Notes under the pieces: model-generated
Databases searched by the model: none
Told to the model about the DNA's origin: nothing
The model's input: only the letters and a program-made list of their open reading frames with translations
Translations under genes and position numbers: made by a program
Assembly: GCA_030616425.1 (NCBI GenBank)
Contig: JAUWXJ010000112.1
Location: 1-7,718 of the forward strand
Reading direction: 5' to 3'
DNA: 7,718 nt
Origin: Desulfobacterales bacterium
GTDB taxonomy: Bacteria; Desulfobacterota; Desulfobacteria; Desulfobacterales; C00003060
In this document: in pieces, positions 5,894 to 7,718 of the stretch
Position numbering within the stretch: position 1 is the stretch's first letter
Layout: each line of letters starts with the position of its first letter

Positions 5894-6511
5894 TTAAACC
5901 TCTTTTTTGCGTTTATATACGACCTCTATCCAGTTGAAGAAACCCATCATTATACCCACCACAAAGAACCCTGCACAAGGGAGTACAAAGAAAAGGAGGG
6001 GCTTGAATCCGAGGACGTCATACCCCAGAATCATTCCACTCCCCAGGAGTTCCCGCACGAAGCCAAGGACCATCATCGCGAACATGAACCCAAGGCCCAT
6101 GCCAAGACCATCAAAGAAGGATTTCTGAAGCGGTTCCCTGGAAGCGAACATCTCCAAACGCATGGTGATGATGGCAAAGGCCACAATCAACCTCACAAAC
6201 AATCCCATAGCCTTGTAGGCCACAGGCATGTAGGCGGCCAGGACAAGGTCGATGACCGTCACCCATGTGGCAATAGTGAGCGTGTAGGTGGGAATCCGGA
6301 TCTTGGGATGGATATAATTCCGAACGAGCGAGATGGTACAACTGGAGCAGACCTGCACGAAAAGAACCGCTGTCCCCAGGAGTATCCCGTTCATCACGCT
6401 CGTGCTGATACCCACCGCCGGGCACATTGAAAGAGCCAGACGGAAAATCGGGTTTTCACTCAGTATGCCGTCTACAAAGAGCTGTGTGTTTGTTTTCTCC
6501 TTGATAGCCAA
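5894..6511 (-). CDS. rnfE: RnfE, membrane core subunit of the Rnf complex
   Basis: This is a 205-residue, six-helix membrane protein that pairs with RnfA in inverted topology. RnfE landmarks are ENPIFRLALSMC30P, RNYIHPKIRIP, FASRE, DGLGMGLGF and VRELLGSG. The start is taken as TTG 6511, because AAGGAG lies 7 nt before it and the N terminus then has the family length; an upstream in-frame TTG at 6553 has only a poorly spaced GGGG. C30 matches the first conserved cysteine of the family. At the second, where RsxE/RnfE has LIVTNC, this protein has LIVAFA (residue 113 is Ala), and the preceding Pro is replaced by Arg (FVRL). Two new cysteines, C55 and C58, form CSSC in helix 2. The gene ends 6 bp before rnfA and begins 48 bp after rnfG. 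Confidence 0.93.
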   Translation of the reverse strand: MAIKEKTNTQLFVDGILSENPIFRLALSMCPAVGISTSVMNGILLGTAVLFVQVCSSCTISLVRNYIHPKIRIPTYTLTIATWVTVIDLVLAAYMPVAYKAMGLFVRLIVAFAIITMRLEMFASREPLQKSFFDGLGMGLGFMFAMMVLGFVRELLGSGMILGYDVLGFKPLLFFVLPCAGFFVVGIMMGFFNWIEVVYKRKKEV

Positions 6512-6518
6512 TTTCTTT

Positions 6519-6524
6519 CTCCTT
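6519..6524 (-). promoter_or_regulatory. Ribosome binding site for the TTG start of rnfE
   Basis: AAGGAG on the - strand, 7 nt before TTG 6511. It marks a rare TTG start and argues against the longer reading from TTG 6553. No ATG exists between the site and the conserved domain at the expected position. Confidence 0.75.
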
Positions 6525-6559
6525 ACGCAAAATCTGTGTTTACAAACCGCCAATAACCC

Positions 6560-7474
6560 CTAAAACGCAGCGTGAATCTTTTCTTTCTTGAGCACACTGT
6601 CCAGTTTGCCGATGCGGTAGGCGAACTTCTTGGCAACGTTCTTCACGCCCCCTGTGACAGCCTTACTGGAAATCGTTGATGCGGTGATGGCGTAGATGTC
6701 CGCATCCTTGTATTGTTTCCGGATCTCGGCAATCTGTTCTTCCGTAAACATCCCCTCTTCCCACTTGCTCTTCTCGAGATACTTCTTGTACTCCATGGGC
6801 AGGGGTTTTTTGATCACCTCTAGAGTCTTTAGCTTCTCATAAGTCTTTCCCTTAAACTGATTTCTGAAGTACTCCTGCTCAATTTCTTTGCCCAGCCCTG
6901 CGTCCTCTTCGTGTTCCATGATCTCCAAACCAAGAAGCTCGAACTTAGGATCCATGGCCACGAGCGCGTGGATAAAAGTCCTAAAGCCTGGGAATTTTCC
7001 CGGCAAAACATAGCCGAGTCGTTTCCCCCCGGCTGTAGCGATAACCGAGGCGTCGGCGTAGGTAAAAATTTTGGGCGGGGCCAAGACTTTTTCCAAGGCA
7101 GTTGCCCGATCGCGATCTTCTTCTGCCTTCTCTGCCGAAATAGGCACCTCAAGCTTTTCTACGAAGTTTCCTTCCAGGTCGATGAGGACCATCTCATAGG
7201 CCTCTTCGCTCCCCTTTTCTACTGGAACCATGTACCCCAGAAACTTCTTGTCCCCATCCTCCACAATATAACGATACACGTTTAAAAATTTGAGGTCTGA
7301 CGGGGCAGGATTGTCCTTCCCAAAACCAAGAAGACCAATCATGGCGTTCTGGACATTCATATGATGGTTGTGTTTCTTGGCCTTGGCCGTCACTGTGTAG
7401 GCCAGCCCCATTGCCGAGGCCGCTATCACACAGGAAATGGTCAACGCGAACGTGATCTTAATAATTTGATTCAT
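6560..7474 (-). CDS. rnfG: RnfG, FMN-carrying subunit of the Rnf complex
   Basis: This 304-residue protein has one N-terminal membrane helix (about 5-29) and a long periplasmic part, larger than the roughly 200-residue RnfG of gammaproteobacteria. The FMN-binding domain is recognised by HEEDAGLGKEI (188-198; the family has HxETPGLG) and by the flavinylation region YAITAST-ISSKAVTGGV (261-277). The acceptor is expected at T267. The usual motif S-G-A-T here reads T-A-S-T, and the acidic residue expected six positions before the Thr is Tyr, so the site is degenerate while the Thr and the following I-S-S-K-A-V are kept. Residues 84-135 hold a charged insert-like segment. A GAAGGTG site (about 7482-7488) lies 7-8 nt before ATG. 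The start is 3 bp after the rnfD stop, typical of tight coupling. The family is sure; flavinylation is inferred from the apbE neighbour. Confidence 0.93.
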   Translation of the reverse strand: MNQIIKITFALTISCVIAASAMGLAYTVTAKAKKHNHHMNVQNAMIGLLGFGKDNPAPSDLKFLNVYRYIVEDGDKKFLGYMVPVEKGSEEAYEMVLIDLEGNFVEKLEVPISAEKAEEDRDRATALEKVLAPPKIFTYADASVIATAGGKRLGYVLPGKFPGFRTFIHALVAMDPKFELLGLEIMEHEEDAGLGKEIEQEYFRNQFKGKTYEKLKTLEVIKKPLPMEYKKYLEKSKWEEGMFTEEQIAEIRKQYKDADIYAITASTISSKAVTGGVKNVAKKFAYRIGKLDSVLKKEKIHAAF

Positions 7475-7477
7475 CTT

Positions 7478-7718
7478 CTACGCACCTTCTTCTGGTTCGG
7501 GAGCAAAACGTTTGGGTTTGAACCAACGGTTAAGGGCGGGCGTCAAGGGGTTCATCAGCAGAATGGCGTAGCAGACCCCTTCCGGATAGCCTCCCTTTAA
7601 CCGGATCAAGACAGTCAGGGCACCGATGCCGGCACCAAAGATAATCTTGCCCGTTACCTGAGTCGGAGAGGTCACATAATCCGTGGCCATGAAAAAGGCC
7701 CCTATGATGACGCCTCCG
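7478..7718 (-). CDS. rnfD: RnfD C-terminal part (cut by window edge)
   Basis: Only the last 79 residues are in the window. They open with GGVIIGAFF-MATDYVTSPT and run through GKIIFGAGIGALTVLIR, GGYPEGVCYAILLMN and LTPALNRWF to a short charged tail ending EPEEGA. These are the signature closing helices of RnfD. The ATG at 7690 is internal, since the frame continues to the window edge with family-conserved residues. RnfD is a membrane subunit with covalent FMN; the FMN-threonine region is upstream, outside the window. rnfC is expected next to it on the right. Confidence 0.93.
   Translation of the reverse strand, partial: GGVIIGAFFMATDYVTSPTQVTGKIIFGAGIGALTVLIRLKGGYPEGVCYAILLMNPLTPALNRWFKPKRFAPEPEEGA

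Noticed and set aside
6512..6553. Longer rnfE reading from TTG 6553
   Set aside because: It has no well-spaced ribosome site, and the added residues are basic and unlike the family; TTG 6511 has AAGGAG at 7 nt.

Overview
The window looks like a piece of chromosome from an anaerobic, probably sulfate-reducing member of the Desulfobacterota (a delta-proteobacterial lineage). Three things point there: a TmcB/HmcF-type HdrD-like iron-sulfur protein next to a bis-histidine tetraheme cytochrome c3, a clostridial/deltaproteobacterial-style Rnf operon, and a short dispersed-looking repeat with GACGGC...GTAAAA ends of a kind I associate with these genomes. The lineage is inferred from gene content and could not be checked by search.

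Layout. Bases 1-155 are a leader that may hold the last codons of an upstream gene and ends in three tandem 11-bp repeats. On the + strand follow a cytoplasmic HdrD-like electron carrier (156-1583, tmcB-like) and an exported tetraheme cytochrome c3 (1672-2067), closed by a strong hairpin terminator (2117-2165). Everything else is on the - strand and runs toward that terminator. Read in the direction of transcription it is the end of rnfD (cut by the window edge), rnfG, rnfE, rnfA, a ~125-bp repeat element, rnfB, apbE, a strong terminator (2721-2759), and then a small membrane-anchored IscU/NifU-like scaffold protein. rnfC is expected beyond the right edge.

How it works together. Rnf is a membrane ferredoxin:NAD+ oxidoreductase coupled to ion transport. 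RnfB carries the iron-sulfur wire, RnfA and RnfE form the membrane core, RnfG and RnfD carry covalent FMN, and ApbE attaches that FMN in the periplasm. The IscU-like protein could serve cluster assembly at the membrane, close to the iron-sulfur-rich Rnf. The TmcB-like protein and cytochrome c3 belong to the other electron route of sulfate reducers, between periplasmic cytochromes and cytoplasmic carriers, but no membrane subunit for it lies in this window.

The most unusual points are: (1) RnfA carries an extra ~125-residue N-terminal part with a lipoprotein signal and an SbsA-like Ig domain; (2) RnfE has alanine where I expect one of the conserved core cysteines, and has a new CxxC in the second membrane helix; (3) an IscU domain with all its ligands is tethered to a membrane helix; (4) the RnfG flavinylation motif is degenerate; (5) a MITE-like repeat sits inside the rnf operon. 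No tRNA, rRNA, CRISPR array, phage or transposase gene was seen, and no stretch of more than 300 bases lacks a gene.
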